Origin: Methanoregula sp. UBA247
GTDB lineage: Archaea; Halobacteriota; Methanomicrobia; Methanomicrobiales; Methanospirillaceae
Assembly: GCA_002495055.1 (NCBI GenBank)
Contig: DADR01000029.1
Coordinates: 772-51,247, forward strand
Direction: 5' to 3'
Length of the DNA stretch: 50,476 bases
Both the position numbers and the translations under genes were made by a program. This document shows, piece after piece, positions 16,615-24,823 of this stretch. The notes beneath the pieces are model-generated. The model was not told the origin of the DNA and searched no databases. It saw nothing but the letters and a program-made list of their open reading frames with translations. Numbering within the stretch: position 1 is the first letter of the stretch; the number at the start of each line of letters is the position of its first letter.

Positions 16615-17084
16615 CTGACTCCTAATGCTTTCTTATATGTTTGTAATAGTCTGGTAATGAATTTACGATGCTCGATCATCGCTTCTTCATCATCCGGAGA
16701 GGTAATAACTGCCACGCTATAGATCATGACCAGTGCATTATCCAGTGCGAGACTTCTTGGATCTTCGATCTGATCCTGGGGAAGACTGATGGGAACATAT
16801 TTTAGTTCTTCATCGGAGAATCCTACCGATAAATCTGCTGAAAATTGTGAATTTTCGAGATCCTGTGCATTTGCACGAACGATCGAAAGTGCTTTTTTTA
16901 ACGCATTATTCGCTCCGCTATCAGGAATAAGTGAGATTGCCTGGGTGCATTCACGTATTGCTGTGGGGTAAAGTCCGAATTTAAAAGCAAGGAAAGCCGA
17001 AGTAATGTCGTGAGCGGTTGAATCTGGAAAGCCGGGGAAGTGTAGTTTCATCCGATTTATATATTCGGTAAGGAATCGTTCCAT
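16611..17084 (-). CDS. Hypothetical 157-residue helical protein
   Basis: Not recognised. It is a soluble helical protein with TPR-like spacing in the first half (SAFLAFKFGLYPTAIRECTQA near residues 29-49) and a helical C-terminal half (EEAMIEHRKFITRLLQTYKKAL). An acidic linker (GFSDEELKYVP, DQIEDPRS) separates them. The ATG at 17084 is supported by AGGAGGATC about nine bases upstream. The stop overlaps the CTG of the following small frame. The promoter region faces the phosphoesterase gene and holds a perfect palindrome at 17174-17189. A role as a protein-interaction module is a guess from the helical repeats only. Confidence 0.7.
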   Translation of the reverse strand: MERFLTEYINRMKLHFPGFPDSTAHDITSAFLAFKFGLYPTAIRECTQAISLIPDSGANNALKKALSIVRANAQDLENSQFSADLSVGFSDEELKYVPISLPQDQIEDPRSLALDNALVMIYSVAVITSPDDEEAMIEHRKFITRLLQTYKKALGVS

Positions 17085-17173
17085 TGTGTCAGATCCTCCT
17101 TTTATAATCTCTGATGATTCGAAACGGTTTGTAACGAACTGACTGTTTTTTAGCAGCGCCGAATCTCCCCTGT

Positions 17174-17189
17174 TGATGACAGGTCATCA
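17174..17189. promoter_or_regulatory. Perfect inverted repeat between divergent genes
   Basis: TGATGAC-AG-GTCATCA, seven matching base pairs with a two-base spacer, lies between the genes at 16611-17084 and 17316-18077. Its position fits an operator shared by the two divergent promoters. Binding is inference. Confidence 0.4.
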
Positions 17190-17315
17190 GATCCGTTGAC
17201 AGTACCTTTGGAATTTATCGGACATGAACGTATCTTAAACCATCCATGTCCCCTGGTATAACCTCATGTATCCTCCGTTTTTATGACAAAGGAACACTAA
17301 TACTTTGCCACCATT

Positions 17316-18077
17316 ATGGGTGCGATAATCTTTTCTGACGTTCACGCAGATTCATTGGCAATCCGGGCACTTGCAGCATGTATAAAAACCCCGTTATTCC
17401 GAAAAGAATTCGGTCAGATAGATTTATTGGTCAATCTCGGGGATCTTGTTCATCGGGGTGACCGTCCTCAGGAAACTCTTGAAATGATTCATACACTTGC
17501 TCAGGAATACCGTCTTGTATCAGTACTCGGTAATCATGATCACGCGTACCTCAACCGGCTTTTAGTGAGTGGAAGTGATCCCGCAAGTACCTATCGTCAT
17601 GAGCTCTTGCGCGGATCCCCCCTCCTTTCGATTTTTGACAACATGCCAATGGAATGGTCAGATCATGATATGTTGTTTGTCCATGGGGGGCCTCTTGATC
17701 TGGGTAACCAGACACTCCGGCTTAAGTGCTGGCAGCGGCTTTCCCATGAATCCGGGGATTCCTTTGCCGGGTACTACTACACGGCCTCGATGGCGTTTGC
17801 AGCTCTTGAGGCGCGGGGTTTTATGCATATGTGCTGCGGTCATCAGCACGAGAATATCTGTTGCAGGAAAACGGAGGAAGGTATAATCCAGAAAAAAATT
17901 GACTTTGAACCTCTGACAGCAGAAAATGAGGAAAATAAGTACCATATTGAGGTGGCAAGAGTACAGCTTGATGCTCCCACGTTATTCCGGGTCGGTGGTT
18001 GTCATGGCGATTATCCCGAGTTTGCATACACGGATTTTACTACATTTTCATACATTCGCATAAATCTCCGTGATTAA
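17316..18077 (+). CDS. Calcineurin-like metallophosphoesterase
   Basis: A 253-residue protein with the complete metallophosphoesterase set: D8-x-H10 (SDVHADS), GDLVHRGD with Asp43, GNHDH at 72-76, then VHGG near residue 123 and CGHQHE near 176. These residues bind two metal ions for hydrolysis of a phosphomonoester or diester. The size and the GNHDHAY motif fit the small-protein or nucleotide phosphatase branch; the substrate is unknown. No ribosome-binding site is present, and a TATA-like GTTTTTATGA about 30 bases before the ATG suggests a leaderless message. A hairpin and T-run follow the stop. Confidence 0.88.
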   Translation: MGAIIFSDVHADSLAIRALAACIKTPLFRKEFGQIDLLVNLGDLVHRGDRPQETLEMIHTLAQEYRLVSVLGNHDHAYLNRLLVSGSDPASTYRHELLRGSPLLSIFDNMPMEWSDHDMLFVHGGPLDLGNQTLRLKCWQRLSHESGDSFAGYYYTASMAFAALEARGFMHMCCGHQHENICCRKTEEGIIQKKIDFEPLTAENEENKYHIEVARVQLDAPTLFRVGGCHGDYPEFAYTDFTTFSYIRINLRD

Positions 18078-18080
18078 TAT

Positions 18081-18112
18081 GAGAACATTCTCCTCATGAA
18101 CCCGGCTTTTTT
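18081..18112 (+). terminator. Terminator of the phosphoesterase gene
   Basis: GAGAA-CA-TTCTC at 18081-18092 starts just after the stop and is followed by six T at 18107-18112. The remaining bases up to 18354 hold nothing that I can identify. Confidence 0.45.
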
Positions 18113-18354
18113 AATAAACGAAGATATTTCCTGACCTAAAAAACCTCTCTGTTGTGTTATTCTGACACTTCGCGATAATGATGAGAGAACAATGATACAA
18201 TCGATGACATTTCATGCATGTAACAATCTACTGGCAAAATATCGCATCTTGCTGATAAAGTTGAATCGAAAACGATAACAATCCAATTTGATCTCTCCAA
18301 TTCGCGACTATTTTTTCCATTGCATATAAAGTCAGACAGAGTTTTTGGGAAAGG

Positions 18355-18380
18355 TTTATATAATGTGACCACAAAGTGGT
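18355..18380 (+). promoter_or_regulatory. TATA box and operator-like palindrome of the RHH gene
   Basis: TTTATATA at 18355-18362 is a near-ideal archaeal TATA box, preceded by purines (GGAAAGG) in BRE position. ACCAC-AAA-GTGGT at 18368-18380 is a perfect inverted repeat lying between the box and the ATG at 18385. The expected start of transcription is at about the ATG. This arrangement is what one expects of an autoregulated RHH antitoxin-type gene. Confidence 0.55.
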
Positions 18381-18384
18381 AAAT

Positions 18385-18579
18385 ATGCCTCGTGCAGGCG
18401 AGGGGCGTTCGATACGAATCGATCCCGAAGTGTATGAGGCGCTTCTCGTGCTAAAACATGGGAATATGACATTTTCAGATGTCATTGCACAGATGCTCAA
18501 GGACTGCTACGGATGGTCTGACGAGTATTCAGCCAACCAGAGTAATCTTGGGGATTTTGTGGAAATAAACATCAGGTAA
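18385..18579 (+). CDS. RHH-type antitoxin-like protein (VapB/DUF7557-like)
   Basis: About 64 residues. The start MPRAGEGRSIRIDPEVYEALLVLK gives a beta strand (RSIRIDPE) followed by a helix, as in ribbon-helix-helix DNA-binding antitoxins. A second helix follows (TFSDVIAQMLKDC). An upstream GTG (18376) is in frame but falls inside the operator palindrome, so ATG 18385 is preferred, with a probable leaderless message. No PIN-domain or other toxin gene is adjacent, so it is an orphan or belongs to a broken pair. After the TAA stop the same frame stays open for a further 57 codons. Confidence 0.7.
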   Translation: MPRAGEGRSIRIDPEVYEALLVLKHGNMTFSDVIAQMLKDCYGWSDEYSANQSNLGDFVEINIR

Positions 18580-18627
18580 TTCATAACAGGACCCGGTAGT
18601 ACATGGGTCTGCCAAAGCATACCACAG

Positions 18628-18753
18628 ATGGTGTTGGATTCAATGAACCGGATATTTGCCGAGGATCTTAATCGGGATAAAATCAAGTGGGTTATCGAAA
18701 ATATCGATGAGTTGTTCATGGAAATGGAAGAAACAGAAAATGAGATGTATTGA
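18628..18753 (+). CDS. Small frame in phase with the RHH gene, 41 residues
   Basis: ATG 18628 begins MVLDSMNRIFAEDLNRD and the product ends in the acidic helix MEMEETENEMY. It lies in the same phase as the RHH gene, from which it is separated only by the TAA at 18577-18579 and 16 further sense codons. It has no ribosome-binding site. It may be the C-terminal part of a once longer antitoxin, interrupted by a stop, or a small coupled protein. Acidic, helical antitoxin tails that neutralise toxins look similar, but this is inference. Confidence 0.3.
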   Translation: MVLDSMNRIFAEDLNRDKIKWVIENIDELFMEMEETENEMY

Positions 18754-18774
18754 TCATTAAACGATTCTGGTATT

Positions 18775-20070
18775 CTACCCTCTCACCAGGACGGGATCAT
18801 CAGCCTGAAGTTGCACGCTTCCCCCACCAATCTCTTCTATTTTTTTCTTGAGTTCATCTCCAAGGGTTGGAATTTGTGCCCGTGCTTTCTCACTCCATTC
18901 GGCAAGATCTTTTTGGGACTGGTGTTCCTTACTCAGCATGGATACCAGTTGAATTTTTTCCCGTTCAAGGGCGTTGATCCGTGTGAGTACCGGATGTGTT
19001 GCGAGGGCTTCTTGTGCGCTTTTACATGCCATCTCATGCGTCAGAATATCCGTGCAGAGCGTAACTATATCGGAACTGAATCTTCCTGTGTCGGAAAAGA
19101 TTGCACGTTCTTCCTTGTTTTTTAATATAATTTCGCCAGCATCAATCATTCGGTGTGCAATAGGAAAGGAAACAGTAAGGGCTGATGCCAGCTCTGTTAT
19201 ATCGGGAGCTGCATGATCGGAGAGGAGTTCAATTGTATGTCGAAGATTTGAAATCTCTGCGGATTGTTTTTGTTTTATGGCAATTTTTTCTGCTTTCCGA
19301 AAAACATGGGAAGCCGTCATTGAAAGAGCCGTATAACTACGAATCCGTTCATCCCGATTCTTTTCCCTATCAGCCAGTAACGATTTTTTTTCATTGACTT
19401 CTTTCATTTTTGCATCAGAAGGTAGTTCCACCAACTCTTTTTCAATGCAATCAAGCCGTTGGGTGATCTCGCTGATCCGGGAGGTTATCCGGCGGTCTTT
19501 CTCAAGAGATTTTTTAAAATCAACTTGGATATCGTAGAGCGCGGCATGCAATGATCGTGCTGTATCTATCAACGCTTTCTGTTTCTGGTACCTCGCAAGT
19601 GATGCGGTTATTGTATTAATCTCGTGCCCCATAGTATCGATTCCGTTTTTCACTGCTTTCATCTCATCAGGAAATACAGCCTGCAGGTACCTGCCCTGCC
19701 CGCGGGTGCTGTTGAGGCAGCCTTTCACACATTCAACAGCAGCAGTATAAAACGCTTCAATATCTTCGGGGAGTTCCTTGGACAGTGAAGCATTCATTGC
19801 CTTCACAAACAAGGGAAGTGAATTTTTTGTAATACTTTTCAGTTTGGGGTGGATAGCCGGATCATGTTCGGCATCAGCTATTCCGTTGATTATATGTTGC
19901 AACTGCGCCGATGCATTCCGGATATTCTGTGTCGGAGTTCCTGTTTCAGAATCAAGTAAAGTCCGTGAGGTCTTCTCACATTCATCGAGCCATGCCAGCA
20001 CAGCATTAAATGAAAGGACGACTCTCTCCGGTTCTTTTTTTTTCAGGAGATCTTTAATGAATTTATACAT
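18775..20070 (-). CDS. Hypothetical coiled-coil protein, 431 residues
   Basis: Not recognised. The protein is almost wholly helical and charged. Coiled-coil-like stretches are seen at about residues 180-235 (KKSLEKDRRITSRISEI, then CIEKELVEL) and about 365-420 (NALEREKIQLVSML, KKKIEEIGGG). There are no membrane segments and no ATPase motif. GGTGA four bases before the ATG supports the start at 20070. It is the last gene of a probable unit with larB and nadM (47-base gap). The N terminus MYKFIKDLLKKKEPERV is basic and may touch membranes or nucleic acid. A structural or cytoskeletal-adaptor role is possible but unproven. Confidence 0.75.
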   Translation of the reverse strand: MYKFIKDLLKKKEPERVVLSFNAVLAWLDECEKTSRTLLDSETGTPTQNIRNASAQLQHIINGIADAEHDPAIHPKLKSITKNSLPLFVKAMNASLSKELPEDIEAFYTAAVECVKGCLNSTRGQGRYLQAVFPDEMKAVKNGIDTMGHEINTITASLARYQKQKALIDTARSLHAALYDIQVDFKKSLEKDRRITSRISEITQRLDCIEKELVELPSDAKMKEVNEKKSLLADREKNRDERIRSYTALSMTASHVFRKAEKIAIKQKQSAEISNLRHTIELLSDHAAPDITELASALTVSFPIAHRMIDAGEIILKNKEERAIFSDTGRFSSDIVTLCTDILTHEMACKSAQEALATHPVLTRINALEREKIQLVSMLSKEHQSQKDLAEWSEKARAQIPTLGDELKKKIEEIGGGSVQLQADDPVLVRG

Positions 20071-20117
20071 GTTTTCACCAGAAGGATGGATTTAGGGAAT
20101 ATATCGCAGAGTTGTTG

Positions 20118-20624
20118 TCAATCTTTTTGGGAAATCTGACGAAGTCTTTCAACACCATCAATCTCTTTGATTACCTTAACGACGGTATGAGGCACGAGCG
20201 ATTCCCATTGCTCTCCCGTAAGCATACGCCTCCGGATCTCGGTGCCACTCAGAGTTTCACGCTCATACATCGCTGGTGATTGTACCTGGATACCTGCCTC
20301 TTTGAAAAGTTGCATAACGAGCGGGTTTGAAGAATAGCAGAGATCGAACGGCGGTGTCATTGACTGGACGTGGGCAACCCAGAGTGCGTTTCTCAGGATG
20401 TCTTCAATAGGTATAACATAGAACGGGCAGCCAAGAGAGGCAAGTGCGCGAGTGATCATCAGGACTCGTTCACCAGCAGTAAACGGGTTGTCGGTCAGGT
20501 GCGAAAGCTGGGCACTCCCTATACCGATGACAATCTCATCCACCTCATGTGCAATATGTTCAAGGACCGACTGGTGTCCGTTATGGTACGGTTGAAACCG
20601 ACCAATGCAAAAACCGCGTTTCAT
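20118..20624 (-). CDS. nadM: Nicotinamide-nucleotide adenylyltransferase (archaeal)
   Basis: A 168-residue enzyme that joins NMN (or nicotinate mononucleotide) with ATP to form NAD (or NaAD). The nucleotidyltransferase motif GRFQPYHNGH is at residues 8-17 and the second motif SGTEIRRRM near residue 130. Length is exactly that of archaeal NadM. Its start overlaps the larB stop as ATGA, so the two are translationally coupled. The pairing makes metabolic sense because LarB consumes nicotinic acid adenine dinucleotide. Confidence 0.95.
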   Translation of the reverse strand: MKRGFCIGRFQPYHNGHQSVLEHIAHEVDEIVIGIGSAQLSHLTDNPFTAGERVLMITRALASLGCPFYVIPIEDILRNALWVAHVQSMTPPFDLCYSSNPLVMQLFKEAGIQVQSPAMYERETLSGTEIRRRMLTGEQWESLVPHTVVKVIKEIDGVERLRQISQKD

Positions 20625-21397
20625 TTTTTAACCCCCATATTCGCAATACGCGCGGCAAATGCACCGGCAGTGAAACCGGCATCGATATTTACGACCGCAA
20701 TAACCGAACATGACTGGAGCATGCTGGCAAGTGCTGCCCTTCCTTCACCCATATATCCATAGCCTGTGCTGACTGGTACTCCAATAACTGGCTTGTCCAC
20801 AAGACCGGCAATAACTGCAGGGAGGGTTCCCTCCCTCCCGGCACAGACGATAAAAACATGGGCAGTGAGTAATGGTCTGAGTGCCGGGAAAAGCCTGTGA
20901 ATACCAGCAACACCGACATCGTATGCAGTTTGCACGTTACACCCCATCTCCTCAGCAATGATTTTTGCTTCTTCGGCAACCCTGATATCAGCTGTTCCGG
21001 CAGTGATGATCGCGACCACTCCTCCCGTGGGCTTCGGCGCTGCGCCCGTTGCCAGTACGAGTACACGCCCGGCTTCATGGTACTGGGTAACGATTCCCTT
21101 GCTTTCTGCAATCTTTTTTATTGAGACTACCTGTTCCGGAATTACGCGCGTGATTATACAGCGCCCCGTAGCTTCAGCATGGTTTAGTGCGATCTGGGCG
21201 AGGTGTGCTGGATCTTTACCTTCAGCAAGCACTACTTCTGGCATGCCACACCGCATGGATCTCCCGAGATCGATACAGGCAAAATCACCTATATGGTCAA
21301 ATCGGAGACCTTCAATCTCTTCTGATGCGCGCTCGAGGGAAATATCACCGCTCTTGTAGCGCGACAGTACATCCTGCAACGTCGGGTTCGGTACCAT
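20621..21397 (-). CDS. larB: LarB-type pyridinium-3,5-biscarboxylate mononucleotide synthase
   Basis: A 258-residue PurE-like protein. In lactic acid bacteria LarB carboxylates the pyridinium ring of NaAD and releases AMP, the first step to the nickel-pincer (NPN) cofactor. The C-terminal two thirds show the family segments GGVVAIITAGTADIRVAEEA, GVAGIHRL, VCAGREGTLPAVIAGLVDKPVIGVPVSTGYG and NIDAGFTAGAFAARIA. The N terminus (ERASEEIEGLRFDHIGDFACIDLGR) is also typical. LarC and LarE are not in this window. The start lies 18 bases from the divergent membrane-protein gene. Confidence 0.93.
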   Translation of the reverse strand: MVPNPTLQDVLSRYKSGDISLERASEEIEGLRFDHIGDFACIDLGRSMRCGMPEVVLAEGKDPAHLAQIALNHAEATGRCIITRVIPEQVVSIKKIAESKGIVTQYHEAGRVLVLATGAAPKPTGGVVAIITAGTADIRVAEEAKIIAEEMGCNVQTAYDVGVAGIHRLFPALRPLLTAHVFIVCAGREGTLPAVIAGLVDKPVIGVPVSTGYGYMGEGRAALASMLQSCSVIAVVNIDAGFTAGAFAARIANMGVKK

Positions 21398-21415
21398 GTT
21401 TGTAATAATACAGAT

Positions 21416-21763
21416 ATGGAACTGCGTATAATAAGTAAGTTTATTGAGATGACATACCTCACCTACATTGCGATATTCGGAGCAGCTGCAATTGTTTTTC
21501 TCTGGCTGCGTGATGTGAGGATATTTTACCGGACCGGGCTCGCTGGATTCCGCAAAGCAGCTTTCAGGGGAGTTTTGTATAGTGCCCTTGGAACGCTGGG
21601 GATTTTCTTTACCTTATATATGCTGGAACTGCTTGGGCTTGGTCTGATCCTTGGCGCATTATATTTACAGGGAAGGATCGAACGTGAGAAGGTATGGGAG
21701 AGTGAAGGCACACTCCAGCGTTTTTTTGGAAGTGTACCAACCCGCAGGGCGAATAAGAAATAA
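21416..21763 (+). CDS. Small membrane protein, 115 residues
   Basis: Two or three hydrophobic helices (about residues 14-30, 50-66 and 67-85) separated by a basic loop (RDVRIFYRTGLAGFRKAAF), then a charged cytoplasmic-looking tail ending RRANKK. Not recognised. The start may instead be the ATG at 21449 (104 residues): the first ATG lies only 18 bases from the divergent larB start, and TATAATAAG at about 21427 suits a leaderless start at the second ATG. It is followed after 35 bases by hisS and may lead the hisS-top6 operon. Confidence 0.65.
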   Translation: MELRIISKFIEMTYLTYIAIFGAAAIVFLWLRDVRIFYRTGLAGFRKAAFRGVLYSALGTLGIFFTLYMLELLGLGLILGALYLQGRIEREKVWESEGTLQRFFGSVPTRRANKK

Positions 21764-21798
21764 CACTAGAACAAACAGTACAGAACAGGACTTTTCAT

Positions 21799-23031
21799 AT
21801 GCTTCAAAAACCGAGAGGAACGCGGGATTTTTTACCGGATGAGATGGAAGCGCGACGTACGATCGAAAGGCGCATGCGTGATGTAGCGCGTTGCTGGGGT
21901 TACCGGGAAGTCTGCACTCCGGAATTTGAGGATCTGGAGCTCTTCACGATGCGATCCGGCGAGGGCATCATTGAGGAGATGTATGTTTTTGAGGACAAAG
22001 GGGGGCGGAAGCTGGCCTTGCGACCGGAGATTACTGCAGCGGTTATACGGATGTACATCAACGAAGCAAAAGTTGCACCAAAACCTTTACGCTGGTGCTA
22101 TTTTGCTGACTGTTTCAGGTACGAGCGCCCCCAGAAAGGCCGTTACCGTCAGTTCTGGCAATTCGGTGTTGAGCTGATTGGAGCTGATACTGCAGTTGCC
22201 GATGCCGAAATCATCATGCTCGCTGCTGATATGCTCAACGCCACGGGTGTTACGTATGACCTGAAAGTCGGGCATCTCTCGTTCATGAAAAACCTGTTAA
22301 AAGACCTTGAACCGCAGGTGCAGCGTAAAGTGATGGCTCACCTCGATAAGAAGGACTTTGACGGTTTGTCAGGTACGCTTGAATCCATGGGCGAAGCAGA
22401 TCTGGGAACTTCCCTCATTTCACTTGTTGAATGCCGTGAACTTGACGATGCATTTGATATTGCAGGTATGATTCCTGAAAAAGAGCGCATTCATCGGATT
22501 GTCGAGTCCCTTGATACTGCCGGTGTGAACTATTCTTTAAATTTCGGGATTGCCCGTGGACTGGACTATTACACCGGTATGGTCTTTGAAGGGTTTGCAC
22601 AGAACCTGGGTGCAGAAAACCAGATCATCGGTGGGGGTACATATCGTCTCGCACATCTTTTTGGTGGTGACGATGTAGCCTCCTGCGGATTTGCCATCGG
22701 GTTTGACCGGGTCATGGTCTCACTTGGTGAAATACAGGACAAAAAAGATACTATTGTTGCCATACTCTGTACAAATGAAGGCCGGTTCTATGCACTCAAG
22801 ATAGCCAGAATTTTTCGAAACGCCGGCATTCGGTCAGAGATGGATCTCATGGAACGTGGACTGGGTGCCCAGCTTGCCCATGCATCCAAATCAGCAGATT
22901 TTGCTGTCGTTATCGGGAAACGTGAAGCAGAGTCAGGGAACGTGACACTGAAGAACCTGCGGAGCGGAGAGCAGAAGACTCTGGATCCGCAATCAGCGGT
23001 GGCTGAGGTGGCATCGCATGGTGCTCGCTGA
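21799..23031 (+). CDS. hisS: Histidyl-tRNA synthetase
   Basis: A 410-residue class II synthetase. N-terminal KPRGTRDFLPDE is at residues 4-15. Motif 2 lies in the region RYERPQKGRYRQFWQFGVELIG, and the histidine-specific segment ARGLDYYTG near residue 252 is present, along with motif 3 in the glycine-rich CGFAIGFDRV. A C-terminal anticodon-binding domain follows (about 320-410). Its 3' end overlaps the start of top6B by 14 bases, so the genes are coupled. Confidence 0.97.
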   Translation: MLQKPRGTRDFLPDEMEARRTIERRMRDVARCWGYREVCTPEFEDLELFTMRSGEGIIEEMYVFEDKGGRKLALRPEITAAVIRMYINEAKVAPKPLRWCYFADCFRYERPQKGRYRQFWQFGVELIGADTAVADAEIIMLAADMLNATGVTYDLKVGHLSFMKNLLKDLEPQVQRKVMAHLDKKDFDGLSGTLESMGEADLGTSLISLVECRELDDAFDIAGMIPEKERIHRIVESLDTAGVNYSLNFGIARGLDYYTGMVFEGFAQNLGAENQIIGGGTYRLAHLFGGDDVASCGFAIGFDRVMVSLGEIQDKKDTIVAILCTNEGRFYALKIARIFRNAGIRSEMDLMERGLGAQLAHASKSADFAVVIGKREAESGNVTLKNLRSGEQKTLDPQSAVAEVASHGAR

Positions 23032-24823
23032 TGAGCTTGCCAAACAGCAGCGCAGCATCAGCGTTGCAGAATTCTTTGAGAAGAACAAACACCTTCTCGG
23101 TTTTGATTCGCCTACACGCGGGGTAATCACCACTATAAAAGAAGCAGTGGACAATGCACTGGATGCCTGTGAAGAGGCCCAGGTCCTTCCTGATATCTAT
23201 ATCAGCATAAAAAAAATCGCGAGTGAAATTTTCAGGATCATAGTTGAGGACAATGGCCCCGGTATCGTCCCTGCCCAGGTACCATTCGTTTTTGGAAAAC
23301 TCCTCTATGGTTCACGGTTTCACCAGATACGACAGACACGCGGGCAGCAGGGGATCGGGATCTCAGCAGCAGTGCTCTATGCCCAGTTGACCAGCGGTGT
23401 TCCGACGGTTGTAATCTCCCGGACCGGAGCTAAGGAACCTGCATACCGGTGTGAGATCCAGATAAAAATTGAGACCAACGAACCTGATATTATCTCGGAA
23501 CAATCCTTCGAATGGGACCGCATCCACGGGACCCGGGTCCAGATAGAGTTCAAGAGCACGATGTCGGCAAAGAAAAAATTGCTGGAATATCTCAGGTATA
23601 CCTCAATCGTAAATCCCCACGCACGGTTCAGGGTGGAACTCGATGACGAGGCATTTACCTTCGACCGGGTGAGCCACGAGGTTATTGCATGCCCTGTTGC
23701 AATCCAGCCCCACCCGCACGGTATCGAGTTTGGCCAGCTGAAACGGATGGCAGCGGCAAGCGGCATAACCCTTGCCGATTTTCTCGTGGAATCGTTCAGC
23801 CGGGTGGGAAAGAAGAGTGCGCAGGAGATGTGCGAGCGGTCGGGGCTCAAAGGCAGCCTGAAGGCAAAAGGGCTCTCCACCGATGACCTGAAAAAACTCC
23901 TATCCTCGATGCAGGAAGTCGCGGTGCCGGCTCCACCTGCCACCCAGTGCCTCTCACCCATCGGAGAGGAGCTGATACGCAGGGGCCTTGAAAAGGAGTT
24001 CCCCATGGATTTTGTTGCCGCCCGCACGCGGCAGAGCTCGGTCTTTTCCGGGCATTCGTTCATGGTGGAGGCGGCGATCGGGTACGGGGGAAAACTGCCG
24101 GCAGAAGGTAATGCGATCCTCCTGCGGTTTGCCAACCGCGTCCCCCTGATGTACCAGCAGGGTGCCTGTGCCATCACCGGAGCGGTCACAGGCATAAACT
24201 GGAAGGCGTACAATATCCCCCAGCAGGGTGGTTTCCCGACCGGGCCGGTGCTTATCCTCGTGCACGTGGCATCGACCAATGTGCCCTTTACAAGCGAGAG
24301 CAAGGATGCCATCGCCGCCATCCCGGAGATAGAAAAGGAGATCACCCTCGCCCTGCAGGACCTCGGTCGCGACCTCAGGCTCTTTGTATCCCGTCGGGAC
24401 AAGAGCAAGGTGGCAGAAGACCGGGCCCGTGCAGTCTGTGCAATTATTCCGGAGATCGCCCTCAAAGTGAGTGAAATTGTAGAAAAACCGGTCGTCGACA
24501 CCAGTCCCATCGAGGGTAAACTTATGCACAAACTGATAGCAAAAAAATGGACCCGCGATGGGAACGTGACGATCGAGCTGAATAACTATACCGGGCATGA
24601 AGGCGAACTCTCTGTGTATGAAATCTCTGCTGACCGTGCCGCAGGTGCTGTCCCGAAAGCAGATTTTGTCAGCGAGATGGACGGGCAGTTTACCAAGGTC
24701 TGGAAAGTTCACGTCCCACCCCGGCAGACCTGGCGTGTCACGTATGCAGGAAAGGGAGGGGGTTTACTTGAAATCCGCGGGATAGAGGATAGCAAAAAGA
24801 TGGTGGTGGACCTGGATGTCTAA
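23018..24823 (+). CDS. top6B: DNA topoisomerase VI subunit B
   Basis: A 601-residue ATPase subunit of the type IIB topoisomerase that relaxes and decatenates DNA. GHKL motifs are clear: EAVDNALDA at residues 42-50, EDNGPGI near 76-82, and GQQGIGIS near 109-116. A helix-two-turn-helix region and the transducer domain follow (about 230-470), then a C-terminal Ig-like domain (NVTIELNNYTGHEGELSVYE ...). The ATG at 23018 follows GAGGTG by about six bases, inside hisS. The 3' end overlaps top6A by eight bases. The stretch from about 23700 on is noticeably richer in G+C than hisS. Confidence 0.97.
   Translation: MVLADELAKQQRSISVAEFFEKNKHLLGFDSPTRGVITTIKEAVDNALDACEEAQVLPDIYISIKKIASEIFRIIVEDNGPGIVPAQVPFVFGKLLYGSRFHQIRQTRGQQGIGISAAVLYAQLTSGVPTVVISRTGAKEPAYRCEIQIKIETNEPDIISEQSFEWDRIHGTRVQIEFKSTMSAKKKLLEYLRYTSIVNPHARFRVELDDEAFTFDRVSHEVIACPVAIQPHPHGIEFGQLKRMAAASGITLADFLVESFSRVGKKSAQEMCERSGLKGSLKAKGLSTDDLKKLLSSMQEVAVPAPPATQCLSPIGEELIRRGLEKEFPMDFVAARTRQSSVFSGHSFMVEAAIGYGGKLPAEGNAILLRFANRVPLMYQQGACAITGAVTGINWKAYNIPQQGGFPTGPVLILVHVASTNVPFTSESKDAIAAIPEIEKEITLALQDLGRDLRLFVSRRDKSKVAEDRARAVCAIIPEIALKVSEIVEKPVVDTSPIEGKLMHKLIAKKWTRDGNVTIELNNYTGHEGELSVYEISADRAAGAVPKADFVSEMDGQFTKVWKVHVPPRQTWRVTYAGKGGGLLEIRGIEDSKKMVVDLDV

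Noticed and set aside
18577..18579. Readthrough or recoding (pyrrolysine-like) at the stop of the RHH gene
   Set aside because: The codon is TAA, not TAG, so pyrrolysine insertion is not expected; no stem-loop signal is evident.
23377..24531. A 384-codon minus-strand frame
   Set aside because: Antisense to top6B, which is certain; no start signal.
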